The notes: a model not told the origin generated them from the letters alone. 64,000 nucleotides of DNA from Winogradskyella sp. (GCF_028282165.1 NZ_JANQIM010000011.1:1-64000), one strand, 5' to 3'; shown: positions 25,576 to 35,974, numbered from the stretch's first letter. Program-made: numbers and translations.

Positions 25576-28203
25576 TTAACGTTTTAAGGTAAAGTGTCCT
25601 GTGTAGATTTTGCCGTTCTGTCGTTTTAAGGTAAACCAGTAGTCACTTGATGGCAATTTTTTTCCATTATATGTGCCATCCCATCCAGCATTATTAGGGC
25701 TTATTATAGCGAGAAGGTTTCCGTAGCGATTATAGATGTATATTTCATTCTGAAGTTCCTTTGAAGAATTTTTAATTTGCCAAAAATCATTCACGCCATC
25801 ACCATTAGGTGTAAAATACCTTGGGTAATACAGTAAATATGTGTCTCTTTCAATTATTCCACAACCATTTTTGTCCCTAATGTAAACAGTATATTCATCT
25901 GCCCATAAGCCCTCAAAAATATTACTATCTTGATAATTTATACCATCTATTGAATACTCATAATCACCAAGGCCTTCTACGAGAACTGTAATAATGTTTT
26001 GGTTCCGAGTCCAATCTATGATATCAATCTCTGTTATATTAGCACTATCAGATTCTACAACTGTGATTGTTTTGTCAATGCCACATATCAAACCACCATC
26101 ATAAGTATTTGAAGCGGTAACGGTATACAGACCAGCTTCGTTTACTGTAATTATTCTTGTAGTTTCTCCTGTTGACCATAGATATGAGCTAAAACCTTCA
26201 TCTGCTGAGAGCTCAACAGTACTACCTTTACAAATTGATATTGTATCCGGCGTTAAATTTAACTCTGGTATAGGTTCAACAATTAATCTAATATGTGGCC
26301 CTAGACCTAAGCAGTCGTTGTTGATTAGACTATCAACTCTAACATAAATTATTTGACTGTAGGGCGATTCTAAATTTTCATAATTGGAAATATCAAGAAT
26401 CGCGTTTGTTTCCGCAAGGGCATCAGCCTCATTGGTATAAAAAGTAATATTCAATTGTTGCCCAACAGGGAATAAATCTTGTATTTCCGAGGTTGCTGCA
26501 CTAAAATTAAAAGTCGCAATACCATCTGAGTTGTTTAGTCCATTATCACACTGGTAAAATACACGCTCAAATGATTCGGGTATTTGTGTTGTAGACACTT
26601 CTAAATTTATTTGCGATGTATCAAAACAACCACCATCATTCTCTACACGTGCCCAAATCGTATCAGAATTTACTGTCGCATTTGTATAATTTGAAACATT
26701 ATTAATTGTGTTAACTTTATTAATGGCATCTAGCTGTGTTTCGTAGTATGTAATAGTTTCAGTTGCCTCGTTATTAGTTATTTCAGCTACGACTTCATTA
26801 AGATTAAAAGTGCTGAAGCCATCTGTGTCATCATCGCATTGATCTAATTGTACAACAGGAGTAATGGTTGGTTGGTCAAAAACTGTTATGGTCTGTGTTG
26901 TTACAGAAGTCTCTGAACCAAAAGTAGCTGTTAGAGTAACGTTATACGTACCTGCGCTACTGTAAGTATGTGTCGGATTTTCTTCTGTAGACGTATTGCC
27001 ATCGCCAAAGTTCCAAATAATACTATCAGTTGGCTGATATAGATTTAGAATAAACTGTGTTGGATTGGCAATACATAGGTTTTCTGTTTGAAAACCTTCA
27101 ACAAAAAACGAGGATTGTATAACAGTTGGTAAGCCGAAAAAAGAACGTCTGCCACCTAAACTAATGGCAGTCTCTTGATAATTACAACTTGTGCCTAAAC
27201 TATTAGGTGCATTGATGACATGCAGAAACGTATTATCTCGTTCAGCTAGATAAATTTTTCCGTTTGAAGCCAGTTGTAGCGCACCAAAAGTGGGAAATAA
27301 ACCTGTAACTTCCCCGAGCTCAAACTGCGAATTAATTATATCTGAAGTTGAGGAATCTGATAGGTCGTATTGGTAGAGAAATTCTGAACTAACATATAAA
27401 AACCGACCGTTTGGTGAGAATTCTATGCCATAAGCTGGTATTGACGATGATACTGTAATTACATTTGATACTTGCCCTGTGGTGGTATTAAAGTCAAAGA
27501 GCTCAACAATACTTAATCCTAAATTTGCTAAACCTAGTTTTCGCCCATTTGGAGAAATTTTCATTTGACCTATAGTAGTAAAGGAATTTGACAGGTCAGT
27601 ACTACTTCCAACTGAACTAATAATAGGGTTTGAGTCTACACCTTCCTCAGAAATTCGGTAACTTAAAAACTCGTTATTTCCATGCCTGTGAGCAACCACC
27701 CAATATTCATCTAATGAAGTATGCTTAACTGCAGTGATTTTTTCGGTAACAGGGGTTGCTAGCAAGATATTTTTAGATGCTGTAATCCCCCCAAATCCAC
27801 TGTTTAAAGCCATATCAACTTCAGAATACTGTAAGCCATTAGGTCCACCTGCTGCATCAGCGGTAAAAATATAATAAATTCCAGATGCACCAGGTTTAGG
27901 AATAATAACTGCTGAATTAGTACTTGAAAAATTTCCCTTGAGATCGTTCCCGTTGAACATTATTTGGTGTACTGAATTGTAAACCGTCGTGCCATCAGTA
28001 TAGAATAATAGATTTCCATCAGCATCAGATATACTAGCACAACCCTCATTAGTGTCTAACAAACCATTTAATAAAGGTTCTGGAGAGCCGCTATTAAAAT
28101 CTAAACCTGCGTTTTGTCCAAAATACCAAATATTTGTCTCATTTTGCGAAAAACAAATAAGACTAATCAGACAAAAGAGACATATAATGCTGTTCTTTTT
28201 CAT
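25576..28203 (-). CDS. Gliding-motility-associated T9SS type B sorted protein with PKD domain
   Basis: 875 residues from the Met at 28203, which starts a good signal peptide (MKKNSIICLFCLISLICFSQ). Residues ~25-370 form a beta-propeller-like region seen in Bacteroidota surface proteins. A PKD domain follows (WNFGDGNTSTEENPTHTYSSAGTYNVTLTA), then Ig-like repeats. It ends with the gliding-motility C-terminal domain: YFTPNGDGVNDFWQIKN, IYNRYGNLLAII, GWDGTYNGKKLPSSDYWFTL and GHFTLKR, the type B signal for export by the type IX system. It is a probable cell-surface adhesin or binding protein. Confidence 0.88.
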   Translation of the reverse strand: MKKNSIICLFCLISLICFSQNETNIWYFGQNAGLDFNSGSPEPLLNGLLDTNEGCASISDADGNLLFYTDGTTVYNSVHQIMFNGNDLKGNFSSTNSAVIIPKPGASGIYYIFTADAAGGPNGLQYSEVDMALNSGFGGITASKNILLATPVTEKITAVKHTSLDEYWVVAHRHGNNEFLSYRISEEGVDSNPIISSVGSSTDLSNSFTTIGQMKISPNGRKLGLANLGLSIVELFDFNTTTGQVSNVITVSSSIPAYGIEFSPNGRFLYVSSEFLYQYDLSDSSTSDIINSQFELGEVTGLFPTFGALQLASNGKIYLAERDNTFLHVINAPNSLGTSCNYQETAISLGGRRSFFGLPTVIQSSFFVEGFQTENLCIANPTQFILNLYQPTDSIIWNFGDGNTSTEENPTHTYSSAGTYNVTLTATFGSETSVTTQTITVFDQPTITPVVQLDQCDDDTDGFSTFNLNEVVAEITNNEATETITYYETQLDAINKVNTINNVSNYTNATVNSDTIWARVENDGGCFDTSQINLEVSTTQIPESFERVFYQCDNGLNNSDGIATFNFSAATSEIQDLFPVGQQLNITFYTNEADALAETNAILDISNYENLESPYSQIIYVRVDSLINNDCLGLGPHIRLIVEPIPELNLTPDTISICKGSTVELSADEGFSSYLWSTGETTRIITVNEAGLYTVTASNTYDGGLICGIDKTITVVESDSANITEIDIIDWTRNQNIITVLVEGLGDYEYSIDGINYQDSNIFEGLWADEYTVYIRDKNGCGIIERDTYLLYYPRYFTPNGDGVNDFWQIKNSSKELQNEIYIYNRYGNLLAIISPNNAGWDGTYNGKKLPSSDYWFTLKRQNGKIYTGHFTLKR

Positions 28204-28309
28204 TTTCACAAACAATTTTAAACACAACTCGTCTTTAATTTAAGGAAAACCTTTTAATCAACTACTTCAATTGTATTAAAATTAACACCACAATTTTTTT
28301 GGATCAGTA

Positions 28310-28966
28310 TCATTTTTCACCTTCCCACTCAGCATAGAATTGCTTTAAGAAACCTTCCATGTATTTATGCCGATCAATGGCTATTTGTTTACCGGTCTTT
28401 GTATGCATTTGGTCTTTAAGCAATAGTAACTTTTCATAAAAGTGATTGATCGTTGGTGCTTTTGATGCTTTATATTCAGCCTTAGTCATATTTAAGTTTG
28501 GTGGTATATCGGGATTGTAAATCTCCCTGTTTTTAAAGCCACCATAATTAAAACACCTTGCAATACCAATAGCACCAATAGCATCTAAACGATCAGCATC
28601 TTGTACCACTTCCATTTCTTTTGAGTTAAAAGACGTGTGTAAATCAAAAGAGTTCTTAAAAGACATATTTTCTATAATTAGAGATACATGTTCTATGATT
28701 TCACTATCAACATTTTGCCTTAAGAGAAACGCACTCGATTTTCTTGGTCCAATGGTTTCGTCTCCATCATGGAATTTCGGATCCGCTATATCATGCAATA
28801 ACGCGGCCAAAACTACCACTAAGTCATCTACATTCTCGGTTTTTGCTATGAGCTTGGCATTATTGTACACCCTTTGGGTGTGAAACCAATCATGACCACC
28901 CTCGGCATGTTTTAGTTCTTCTTTTACAAATGCGATTGTGTTGTGTATGAGTGTATCGCTACTCAT
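28310..28966 (-). CDS. HD-domain phosphohydrolase
   Basis: 218 residues, cytoplasmic. GGHDWFHTQRVYNNAKLIA (first His), AALLHDIADPKF (HD pair) and VQDADRLDAIGAIGIARCFNYGG are the metal-binding marks of HD hydrolases of the YedJ/YpgQ type, thought to act on nucleotides. Its start overlaps the acyltransferase stop by 4 bases, so the two are translationally coupled. Confidence 0.88.
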   Translation of the reverse strand: MSSDTLIHNTIAFVKEELKHAEGGHDWFHTQRVYNNAKLIAKTENVDDLVVVLAALLHDIADPKFHDGDETIGPRKSSAFLLRQNVDSEIIEHVSLIIENMSFKNSFDLHTSFNSKEMEVVQDADRLDAIGAIGIARCFNYGGFKNREIYNPDIPPNLNMTKAEYKASKAPTINHFYEKLLLLKDQMHTKTGKQIAIDRHKYMEGFLKQFYAEWEGEK

Positions 28967-29700
28967 GACTCAATCGTACTTTTTACCTGTGCTTCCACAA
29001 GGCTTATGAGCTCTAACTTATCTTCGTAATGGTTAGCCTTTAAGGGTTTATGGACCGTAAAAGTCATATTGGCTCCTAAGCCCATAGGGAATTTGCCATA
29101 TCTCAACGTTTTCCAAGAATTATTGATAGTAATCGGTACTATTAATGCATTAGGTGCATACTTTATCATAGTTAATAACCCCTTGGTTTTAAAAGGTTTT
29201 GGATTACCGTCTCTGCTTCTAGTGCCTTCAGGAAAAATAACTGCTGCCCATTTGTTTTTTTCTATGCGTTTTGCAAAATTTTTTATAGCTTCTATTGAAC
29301 TCATAGCATCCTTTCGATCTATAAGCACTGAGCCGCCATGGCGTAAATTATAAGAGACACTGGGAATACCTTTGCCTAATTCTTTTTTGCTAATAAATTT
29401 TACATGATGCTTCCTCAAATACCAAATTAAAGGAGGAATATCGTACATGCTTTGGTGATTCGAAACCAAAATTAGTGGTATACCCTTTTCTATAGTATAT
29501 GGATTTGTAAAGGAAAATGTAGTGCCTAATACATTAAGGCAGCGCATTAAAAAAAATTGTAACAAATCTACGCTAATCTTATGTGCTTTATATCCAAAAA
29601 CGTTTTTGCAAAACCATTGGATAGGGTGAAAAACGACTAAAGTTAAACCAAAGCAGATAAAATATAAAACCGAGAGAGGATAAGCTAACAGTTTTGCCAT
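28963..29700 (-). CDS. 1-acyl-sn-glycerol-3-phosphate acyltransferase, PlsC type
   Basis: 245 residues from the Met at 29700 (AKLLAYPLSVLYFICFGLTL). An upstream in-frame ATG at 29718 is possible. An N-terminal membrane helix precedes the acyltransferase motifs SNHQSMYDIPP (NHx4D) and FPEGTRSRDG. The enzyme would add the second acyl chain to lysophosphatidic acid at the inner membrane. It is coupled to the HD hydrolase gene. A palindromic terminator of the upstream bacilliredoxin gene lies within 40 bases of the start. Confidence 0.9.
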   Translation of the reverse strand: MAKLLAYPLSVLYFICFGLTLVVFHPIQWFCKNVFGYKAHKISVDLLQFFLMRCLNVLGTTFSFTNPYTIEKGIPLILVSNHQSMYDIPPLIWYLRKHHVKFISKKELGKGIPSVSYNLRHGGSVLIDRKDAMSSIEAIKNFAKRIEKNKWAAVIFPEGTRSRDGNPKPFKTKGLLTMIKYAPNALIVPITINNSWKTLRYGKFPMGLGANMTFTVHKPLKANHYEDKLELISLVEAQVKSTIES

Positions 29701-29736
29701 ATTACAAAAGTAAATCAATGGTGTAGAAGCACAAAA

Positions 29737-29760
29737 AAACCACGAATTAATTCGTGGTTT
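29737..29760. terminator. Palindromic terminator between bacilliredoxin and acyltransferase genes
   Basis: AAACCACGAATT is followed by its exact reverse complement, a 12-base-arm palindrome flanked by A- and T-runs. The rest of the gap (29761-29974) shows no ORF and has a weak repeat-like stretch (CTTCGACTACATTTCGATAC) similar to intergenic repeats of this group. Confidence 0.6.
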
Positions 29761-29974
29761 AGTTTCAAAATTTTAGCTCAATGTGAACGCTGTGAAGTAA
29801 TCCGCTCAAGTTATAGTAACATCACAAAATTGCGACGTCCTTAGTCACTTCGACTACATTTCGATACTTTGGCTGTGTCTGTACTAAAGCTATGGTGACA
29901 TGTATGCTATAAGTACTGTCTTACTCAATGACTACGATCAGTGCAACACCTTGCAATAACGCTGCAGTAAATGA

Positions 29975-30385
29975 TTAGCAATGCTCGTTGTAAGCGTCCA
30001 TTAAGTTCTCAGCAATTAACTCTGCCGGTCTACCTTCGATATGATGACGCTCTAACATGTGTACCAATTCCCCATCTTTAAATAAAGCCATACTGGGTGA
30101 GCTTGGAGGGAATGGCACCATATATTCCCTTACTTTTTCGGTAGCTTCTCTATCTACGCCTGCAAATACAGTAACTAAGTTATTAGGACGTTTTGCATTC
30201 TGTAAACTCATGCGAGCGCCAGGTCTTGCATTCGCTGCCGCACAACCACAAACCGAATTCACAACCACAAGGGTTGTACCTTCCTTGGCAATTGCACTAT
30301 CAACGGCTTCTGTAGTATGTAGTTCTTCAAAACCAACGTTGGTTAAATCCTCACGCATTGGTTTTACTAATTCTGCTGGATACAT
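29975..30385 (-). CDS. BrxA/BrxB-family bacilliredoxin
   Basis: 136 residues, the family length. VVVNSVCGCAAANARPG carries the CGC redox motif of YphP/YqiW bacilliredoxins, and MRxxLxxxGFEELxT at the N-terminus and PSPSMALFKDGELVHMLERH fit the rest of the fold. In Bacillus the family removes bacillithiol from proteins; in Bacteroidota the low-molecular-weight thiol partner is less certain. It is transcribed alone. Confidence 0.9.
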   Translation of the reverse strand: MYPAELVKPMREDLTNVGFEELHTTEAVDSAIAKEGTTLVVVNSVCGCAAANARPGARMSLQNAKRPNNLVTVFAGVDREATEKVREYMVPFPPSSPSMALFKDGELVHMLERHHIEGRPAELIAENLMDAYNEHC

Positions 30386-30586
30386 ATTTTTTCTTTTTAA
30401 TTAACACTTTTGTTCCGATAATAATCAAAATGTAAAGATACGGAAAAATAGTAGTAAGTGATTAGTAAACAGTAGTCAGTTTGTATAACGGTATTTAGAT
30501 TTTCTATAGCTTGAATTGAAACAAATTATGAATGATTTAGACTAACAAATAGTATATTTGATTTTTACTGTAAACAAAATAAGCAA

Positions 30587-31381
30587 ATGAGTTTTGCAAA
30601 ATGGATTGGAGGTGCCTTAGGTTGGTCTTTTGGAGGACCAATAGGTGCTATTATTGGTTTGGCCCTAGGCAGTTTTGTAGATAACCTATCAGGTGATGGC
30701 ACACCCTTATTGGGAGAACGGCAAACAAGACAATCTCGTCACCGCGACCCATATCGTCAACGACCAAAACAAACTAGAAGAGACCAAAGAGCTCAAACTA
30801 AATCTGGTGATTTTGAGGTCAGTTTATTAATCTTAGCTTCTATTATAATTAAAGCTGACGGAAAGCAAGACCAACGTGAGTTGGATTATGTACGTCAGCA
30901 GTTTAGGAATATGTATGGTAAAGAAAGGGCGAATCATGCATTTGAACTGTTTAAACGCGTTTCTAAACAAAATATATCGATGCGGCAGGTATGTTTGCAG
31001 ATCAAACAAATGATGGATCATGCATCACGTTTGCAATTGCTTCATTTCTTATTCGGAATCGCTAAATCGGATGGCCATATTGCCGAGGTCGAGATACGAC
31101 AAATCTATACCATGTCTGGCTATTTAGGGATTAGCAGTAAGGATTTTGAAAGTATTAAAGCCATGTTTTATGATGAAACAAATAATGCCTATAAAGTTCT
31201 CGAAATTGACAAGTCCGTTTCTGATGATGAGGTAAAACGTGCTTACCGTAAAATGGCCAAGAAGTATCATCCCGATCGTGTGGGCCATTTAGGAAAGGAA
31301 CACCAAGAAGGTGCCGAAGAAAAGTTTAGGCAAGTGCAAAAAGCCTACGAGCATATACAAGAAGAAAGAGGGTTTAAGTAA
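30587..31381 (+). CDS. DjlA-like co-chaperone with TerB and DnaJ domains
   Basis: 264 residues. The glycine-rich N-terminus ([26 protein letters not shown]) resembles the DjlA membrane segment. Residues ~85-190 are a TerB-like helical domain ([39 protein letters not shown]) and the C-terminus is a J domain with [14 protein letters not shown] (HPD motif). It should stimulate DnaK ATPase at the membrane. A TATATTTG box lies about 35 bases upstream of the ATG. Confidence 0.88.
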   Translation: MSFAKWIGGALGWSFGGPIGAIIGLALGSFVDNLSGDGTPLLGERQTRQSRHRDPYRQRPKQTRRDQRAQTKSGDFEVSLLILASIIIKADGKQDQRELDYVRQQFRNMYGKERANHAFELFKRVSKQNISMRQVCLQIKQMMDHASRLQLLHFLFGIAKSDGHIAEVEIRQIYTMSGYLGISSKDFESIKAMFYDETNNAYKVLEIDKSVSDDEVKRAYRKMAKKYHPDRVGHLGKEHQEGAEEKFRQVQKAYEHIQEERGFK

Positions 31382-31426
31382 ATCTAATAAGCCATGCAAA
31401 GTGGTTAGTTAGAAGTAAAACAAAAA

Positions 31427-31452
31427 ACCTTATAAACTCGTGTTTATAAGGT
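31427..31452. terminator. Strong bidirectional terminator
   Basis: ACCTTATAAAC and GTTTATAAGGT form a perfect 11-pair stem with a TCGT loop, with A-rich DNA before and T-rich DNA after, between the convergent DnaJ-protein and lipoprotein genes. Confidence 0.75.
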
Positions 31453-31455
31453 CCT

Positions 31456-32301
31456 TTAATCTATTTCTGAAATGCTTAATTGATAAGAAAATTCCACATT
31501 TACGTCCAATACGCCATCATCATAATACATTGCTGAGACTGGGTAATCGTCAGAATTGTATGTATATTCAAATGTCTCAGTATAAATAATCCCTCCTTGG
31601 TCATCATCTAATTGAGTAATATTATTGTTTGCCCCGTAAATGTCAAATCCATATTCGGTATTATGGAAAACAAGGATAATAGTTTCTATTTGAGAAATGT
31701 TTTTATATACGCTGTTTTTGGTGTCATATTGAAAACTTTCGATTGAATCTGTATCTGGAAAAGCAGAGCTTGAAATATTTCCATTTTGTACAGTATAATT
31801 TGTTGTTCCAGAAAATTCTGTTTGGGATGTAAAATCTCCTCTATAACTATCTATATCAAAATTAGAACTTCCGTCTTCATAATTTAATTCATTTCTAATG
31901 GCTACATTTTCACCATCAATATCAAAAATAAATACAGTGAAACTAGAAAGAATTCCATCTGTTCCATATTCTAATGTAACGTACTCCATCAGTTCACCAT
32001 CAACATAATTATCAATGCGTGTTATTCTATCATTTGTGTATTCAAAGGTTGCTTCATAAGTATCATCAGAGTCGGGCTCTGAATCTAGAATACTTAATAA
32101 CTTATTACCGTCATAACTAAAGCTTTGTATATAAACATCATCGTCGCTAACATAGTTATATATAATCTCTTCTATTAATACAGTATTACCGGGATTATCA
32201 CCGGGATTATCACTGGGATTATCATCATTTGAATCAGAATCGCTAGAGCAGTTAAAGACTAGAATTAGGACAAGCAATGGTAGTAAGTTTTTAAATTTCA
32301 T
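31456..32301 (-). CDS. Lipoprotein with Asp-Asn-Pro tandem linker
   Basis: 281 residues. KNLLPLLVLILVFNCSSDSDS gives a lipobox with Cys18, followed by an acidic Ser/Asp linker and a short tandem repeat DNPSDNPGDNPGN, encoded by three near-identical 12-base units around 32188-32225. The body has repeated strand motifs (YDGNKLLSI, EYTNDRITRID, EYGTDGILSSF, TYNSDDYPVSA) like YD-type beta repeats of Bacteroidota lipoproteins. The acidic linker next to the Cys suits export to the outer cell surface. No ligand or enzymatic role is visible. Confidence 0.75.
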   Translation of the reverse strand: MKFKNLLPLLVLILVFNCSSDSDSNDDNPSDNPGDNPGNTVLIEEIIYNYVSDDDVYIQSFSYDGNKLLSILDSEPDSDDTYEATFEYTNDRITRIDNYVDGELMEYVTLEYGTDGILSSFTVFIFDIDGENVAIRNELNYEDGSSNFDIDSYRGDFTSQTEFSGTTNYTVQNGNISSSAFPDTDSIESFQYDTKNSVYKNISQIETIILVFHNTEYGFDIYGANNNITQLDDDQGGIIYTETFEYTYNSDDYPVSAMYYDDGVLDVNVEFSYQLSISEID

Positions 32302-32524
32302 GGGATTATTAGTTTTAGATTAATAGCAAAATTAGATTAAAATGAGTTTGTGCGAAAGTACTTTATTTGTAAGAATAAATGAAAAGATTAATGAGTTAAA
32401 TATTGATTTTTAGAGATTTGTATATAAATGGTTTAAAGTGTATTTTTTGAACATTAAAATCACTAGGTTAAAGAAAATAAGGTGACCTTTTTATAAAATG
32501 ACCATTAATAAATAAAACACTCTT

Positions 32525-33067
32525 ATGAGCGACGACAACATAATGGGACTTTTTAAAAAAGGGCAACGCGAAAAGGCGTTTAAAGCCTTATACAGGCTCT
32601 ATCCGAGAATTGAAAAACTAGTACTTTCTAAAGGAGGTACAAAAGCAGATGCTAGTGATGTGTTTCAGGAAGCATTGATTATTCTTTACAGAAATCTCCA
32701 AAAATCAGACTTCCAATTAACATCTTCATTTTATACCTATCTCTATTCAGTGTCACGATTTGTTTGGAATGACACCCAAAAACAATTTTCAAAACAAGAA
32801 TTGCATGATTTGGAAAGTGAACAAGTTGCGATACTTGATGCAGTTTTAGAAGAACAGAAATATAAGTTTGCAGAACTAGCGTTTCGCGAATTGGGAGAAC
32901 GATGTCAACAGTTACTTCAATGGTTTTACATTAAAAAAATGACCTTTAAAGCTATTGCAGATTTGATGCAATTTAAAAGCGAAAAAGTCGCCAAAAACCA
33001 AAAGTACAAATGCTTACAAAAGGCAAAAGACATTTACAGAACACAAATTAAAACCGTTCAATCTTAA
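32525..33067 (+). CDS. ECF-type RNA polymerase sigma factor
   Basis: 180 residues, with region 2 (FKALYRLYPRIEKLVLSKGG, DVFQEALIILYRNLQ) and region 4 (ELGERCQQLLQWFYIKKMTFKAIADLMQFKSEKVAKNQKYKCLQKAK), as in Bacteroidota sigma-70-like ECF factors. It would direct polymerase to a stress or envelope regulon. The gene lies 12 bases before a membrane-anchored partner that fits an anti-sigma factor. Confidence 0.88.
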   Translation: MSDDNIMGLFKKGQREKAFKALYRLYPRIEKLVLSKGGTKADASDVFQEALIILYRNLQKSDFQLTSSFYTYLYSVSRFVWNDTQKQFSKQELHDLESEQVAILDAVLEEQKYKFAELAFRELGERCQQLLQWFYIKKMTFKAIADLMQFKSEKVAKNQKYKCLQKAKDIYRTQIKTVQS

Positions 33068-33079
33068 TTCTGCAAAATC

Positions 33080-35128
33080 ATGGAAGAGACTATAGACTTA
33101 ATAAACGCTTATTTAAATAAAGAACTTAACGAATCTGAAATTTTGGCTTTTGAAGAAAGATTACAAACAGATTTAGAATTCAATACTAGTTATAAGGAAC
33201 ACGTGTTGATTTTAAAAGGTATGGAGCGAGTTGAATTGCTCAAGGAGATTGATAAAGCTAGAAAAACATTTATCACGAGTAAATGGTTGAAATACATAGC
33301 TATTGCAATACTTGTTATTTTGATTTCGATATTGGCTCATAACTTAATTTCAAATTTGCAAAATGAAGAAACTAAAAATACTTCAGGTCAGGATTCCATT
33401 GAAAATACAATAGATTCAACGATTATACAAGCAGCAACTGATTCGATTAGAAAGTATGTTGTGATTGAAATTATAACAGAACAAATAGAGATTAAAGAGT
33501 TAACAAAAGCTTTTGGAGGTATCGAAGTCATTAAGGATACCTTGATTAAAAAGGAAATAGGGCATTTTACTGAAGAAGATTTTAAATCTACATTCCCTGA
33601 ATGGGTTACCTATAAAATAGAAAATGACACAATTTTTATCAACTCTGAATTAAAACAGAATCAAAAGAATGCTAAACTTCTAAAAAAGGTTAATTCGAGA
33701 AAAACAAATACAAAAGGCTTGCAAGGGGTTTTTGATATAATTAAAAGCGAACCGCAGCAAGTTGAATTCAATGCAGAAGAGAACTATGAGTTTACAGGCA
33801 CTGAAGGGACTATCATCAAAGTTCCGGCAAATGCATTTATGGATGCTCAAACTCAAAAACAAGTTAAAGGTAAAGTGTCATTAGAAGTGACTGAATACTA
33901 TGAATTATCGGATATGCTTATGGCTAATTTGAGTACAAAATCTGATGATAAATTACTTGAAACAGGGGGCATGCTTAAGATTGAGGCAAGAAAAGGCAAT
34001 TCTAAGTTAGAGTTGATACCAGGAAAAGAGGTACAAGTTATTTTCGATAATTGCGAGAAAGAAAGGATGCAACTATTTAATGGAGAAGAACTAGAAGGGA
34101 TAATTAATTGGAAATTAAATGAACTGAAGGAGGAAACTGAAACAAAAAAACTAGAAAGTGAAGTTCAAGAATTTGGTTTTGTAGATGAATACTATTCTGA
34201 TATTGAAGATTATTATGCTACTAATTTTAGGTTTTTAGATGATGCGCCAACCCATCCAAATTGTGAAAAAGATACTAATAACGACGAAAAACGAAAGTGT
34301 TTGAAAGACGAGATTTCAAAGTTTATATCTCGAAAGTTTAACACGTCAATTGGAGAAAGGTTAAATCTGACAGGAGCGATTTACATTTATACAACATTTG
34401 AGATTGACAAAAAAGGAGACGTTGGGAAAATTGAAGTAAGGGCGCCACATAAAAGAATTGCTAATGAGGTTGTTAGAGTTTTGGAAATGTTGCCAAGATT
34501 GGAACCAGGAAGACAAAATGGTAATCCCGTTGTTGTAAAGTATAGTTTACCGATAACCTATTACTTTGAAGGTACACAAAACACTAAAAGAGGATCAAGG
34601 AATTCAGCGGTAACTTCAGAAAGCGATTCAACTGTTGCTATTGGAGTAAGTGATTCTATTGTTGTATTACGAAGCGATAAAAAATTCCAAAAAGACTTAG
34701 AAGCTAAACCTATTTCTGAGATCAGTAATACGGAATTGGAACGCTACACATTTGCAACGACTAATTTGGGTTGGATTAATTGCGATCGCTTCGTAAGAAG
34801 TGCAGAAAGAAAGATAAGATACGAGGTAAAAATCAAAGATGTAGAAGGTGCCAATGTAAAGATGATCTTCAAATCAATAAGTTCAATTCTACCGGGTAAA
34901 AGTATAAATGGTCAAGTGGATTTTGGGGAAGTACCATTAAATGAGGATGTCATCTTATTGGTGATCAAAAAGAAAGGGGATAAAATTTATTTAGGTAAAA
35001 AGGAGGTCAAAACGAAAACTGTTTCAGAATTGGATTTAGAATTTAAAGAAGTTACGATAGACGAACTAAAAACAGAGCTTATCAATTTAAATCAAGGATT
35101 TGATTGCAGATCGATAGGGTCTATTTAG
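33080..35128 (+). CDS. Membrane anti-sigma-like protein with TonB-type C-terminal domain
   Basis: 682 residues. The first ~70 residues are an acidic helical zinc-less anti-sigma-like domain (INAYLNKELNESEILAFEERL), then one membrane helix (~72-90, WLKYIAIAILVILISILAHNL). The large periplasmic part contains a beta domain (~225-310) and, at ~420-500, a TonB_C/energy-transducer-like segment (NLTGAIYIYTTFEIDKKGDVG, then VVRVLEMLPRLEPGRQNGNPVVVKYSLPI). It sits next to the sigma factor and probably sequesters it. The added TonB-like domain suggests envelope sensing. Anti-sigma function is inferred from order and topology. Confidence 0.65.
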   Translation: MEETIDLINAYLNKELNESEILAFEERLQTDLEFNTSYKEHVLILKGMERVELLKEIDKARKTFITSKWLKYIAIAILVILISILAHNLISNLQNEETKNTSGQDSIENTIDSTIIQAATDSIRKYVVIEIITEQIEIKELTKAFGGIEVIKDTLIKKEIGHFTEEDFKSTFPEWVTYKIENDTIFINSELKQNQKNAKLLKKVNSRKTNTKGLQGVFDIIKSEPQQVEFNAEENYEFTGTEGTIIKVPANAFMDAQTQKQVKGKVSLEVTEYYELSDMLMANLSTKSDDKLLETGGMLKIEARKGNSKLELIPGKEVQVIFDNCEKERMQLFNGEELEGIINWKLNELKEETETKKLESEVQEFGFVDEYYSDIEDYYATNFRFLDDAPTHPNCEKDTNNDEKRKCLKDEISKFISRKFNTSIGERLNLTGAIYIYTTFEIDKKGDVGKIEVRAPHKRIANEVVRVLEMLPRLEPGRQNGNPVVVKYSLPITYYFEGTQNTKRGSRNSAVTSESDSTVAIGVSDSIVVLRSDKKFQKDLEAKPISEISNTELERYTFATTNLGWINCDRFVRSAERKIRYEVKIKDVEGANVKMIFKSISSILPGKSINGQVDFGEVPLNEDVILLVIKKKGDKIYLGKKEVKTKTVSELDLEFKEVTIDELKTELINLNQGFDCRSIGSI

Positions 35129-35198
35129 GGGCGACCACATAAAAACCCAGTGAAAGCTTATGGTTCTTAATACAATTTGGTCTTAAAAAATGATGTAA

Positions 35199-35864
35199 TT
35201 ACCTTAAACTCGCAGCTACTTTTTTAACATAGGCCGAAGCCGCTTTAGAAGCACTTTCAGGATTATCTATTTGACTAGTCACAATGGCTATGAGTTGATT
35301 GTCCTCAGGTGCTTTAAGATCATAAACGGTAGTTTCCAAAATGTAAACTTTAGAGGTTGTTGTCGTTATAGTCTCAGGGACATAATTCCCCAAAGTCCGC
35401 ATAGACATTGGGTGACGGTAATAGGTGTAGAACCCACCATAATATCTAGGGTAAAAACCATAATAATTACCACCCTCGTAATAACCACCTTCTTTTTGCA
35501 CACGTGTTTCTTCTTGATAGTCTTTCATCACGGTAAGTACAACACCGTCAAATCCTTCAGCCTCTAACATCTTTTTGATTTTACCCTTATTGCTTTCAGA
35601 GGGTTCTTCATTTGGATTCATATCTCCAAATTTTGAATGGCTAGCTGTGGCTTTATAACCTTTGGATGTCATTTGCTTTACAATCTCATTCTCAAAAGCT
35701 AAGCGTGCTTGTTTATTTGAAGACCTTGCAACAACCAAAAAATTTCTGTCTTTTACATCAGAAACAGTATCACTTTTCCATGAATCCAAAACTTTTACTG
35801 TAGAGCAACTTTGTATAAGGACTAGACTAAATATCCATATAAGGATTAAAAATTTTGGCTTCAT
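35199..35864 (-). CDS. Lipoprotein, DUF4136-like
   Basis: 221 residues. KFLILIWIFSLVLIQSCSTV is a lipoprotein signal. The body (VLDSWKSDTVSDVKDRNFLVVARSSNKQARLAFENEIVKQM) has the layout of Bacteroidota DUF4136-type lipoproteins, with a Tyr/Gly-rich insertion (YYEGGNYYGFYPRYYGGFYTYY) near residues 125-150. It converges on the anti-sigma-like gene. No function known. Confidence 0.7.
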   Translation of the reverse strand: MKPKFLILIWIFSLVLIQSCSTVKVLDSWKSDTVSDVKDRNFLVVARSSNKQARLAFENEIVKQMTSKGYKATASHSKFGDMNPNEEPSESNKGKIKKMLEAEGFDGVVLTVMKDYQEETRVQKEGGYYEGGNYYGFYPRYYGGFYTYYRHPMSMRTLGNYVPETITTTTSKVYILETTVYDLKAPEDNQLIAIVTSQIDNPESASKAASAYVKKVAASLR

Positions 35865-35974
35865 AATAGCGTATGTTTTGAGTTGGTTATCTTAAATTAC
35901 AAAAATATTCAAATCCTATACTCCAAACAAAACTATTAGCTCTAAATCAAACTATTATCTATGAAGTTTTTTCT

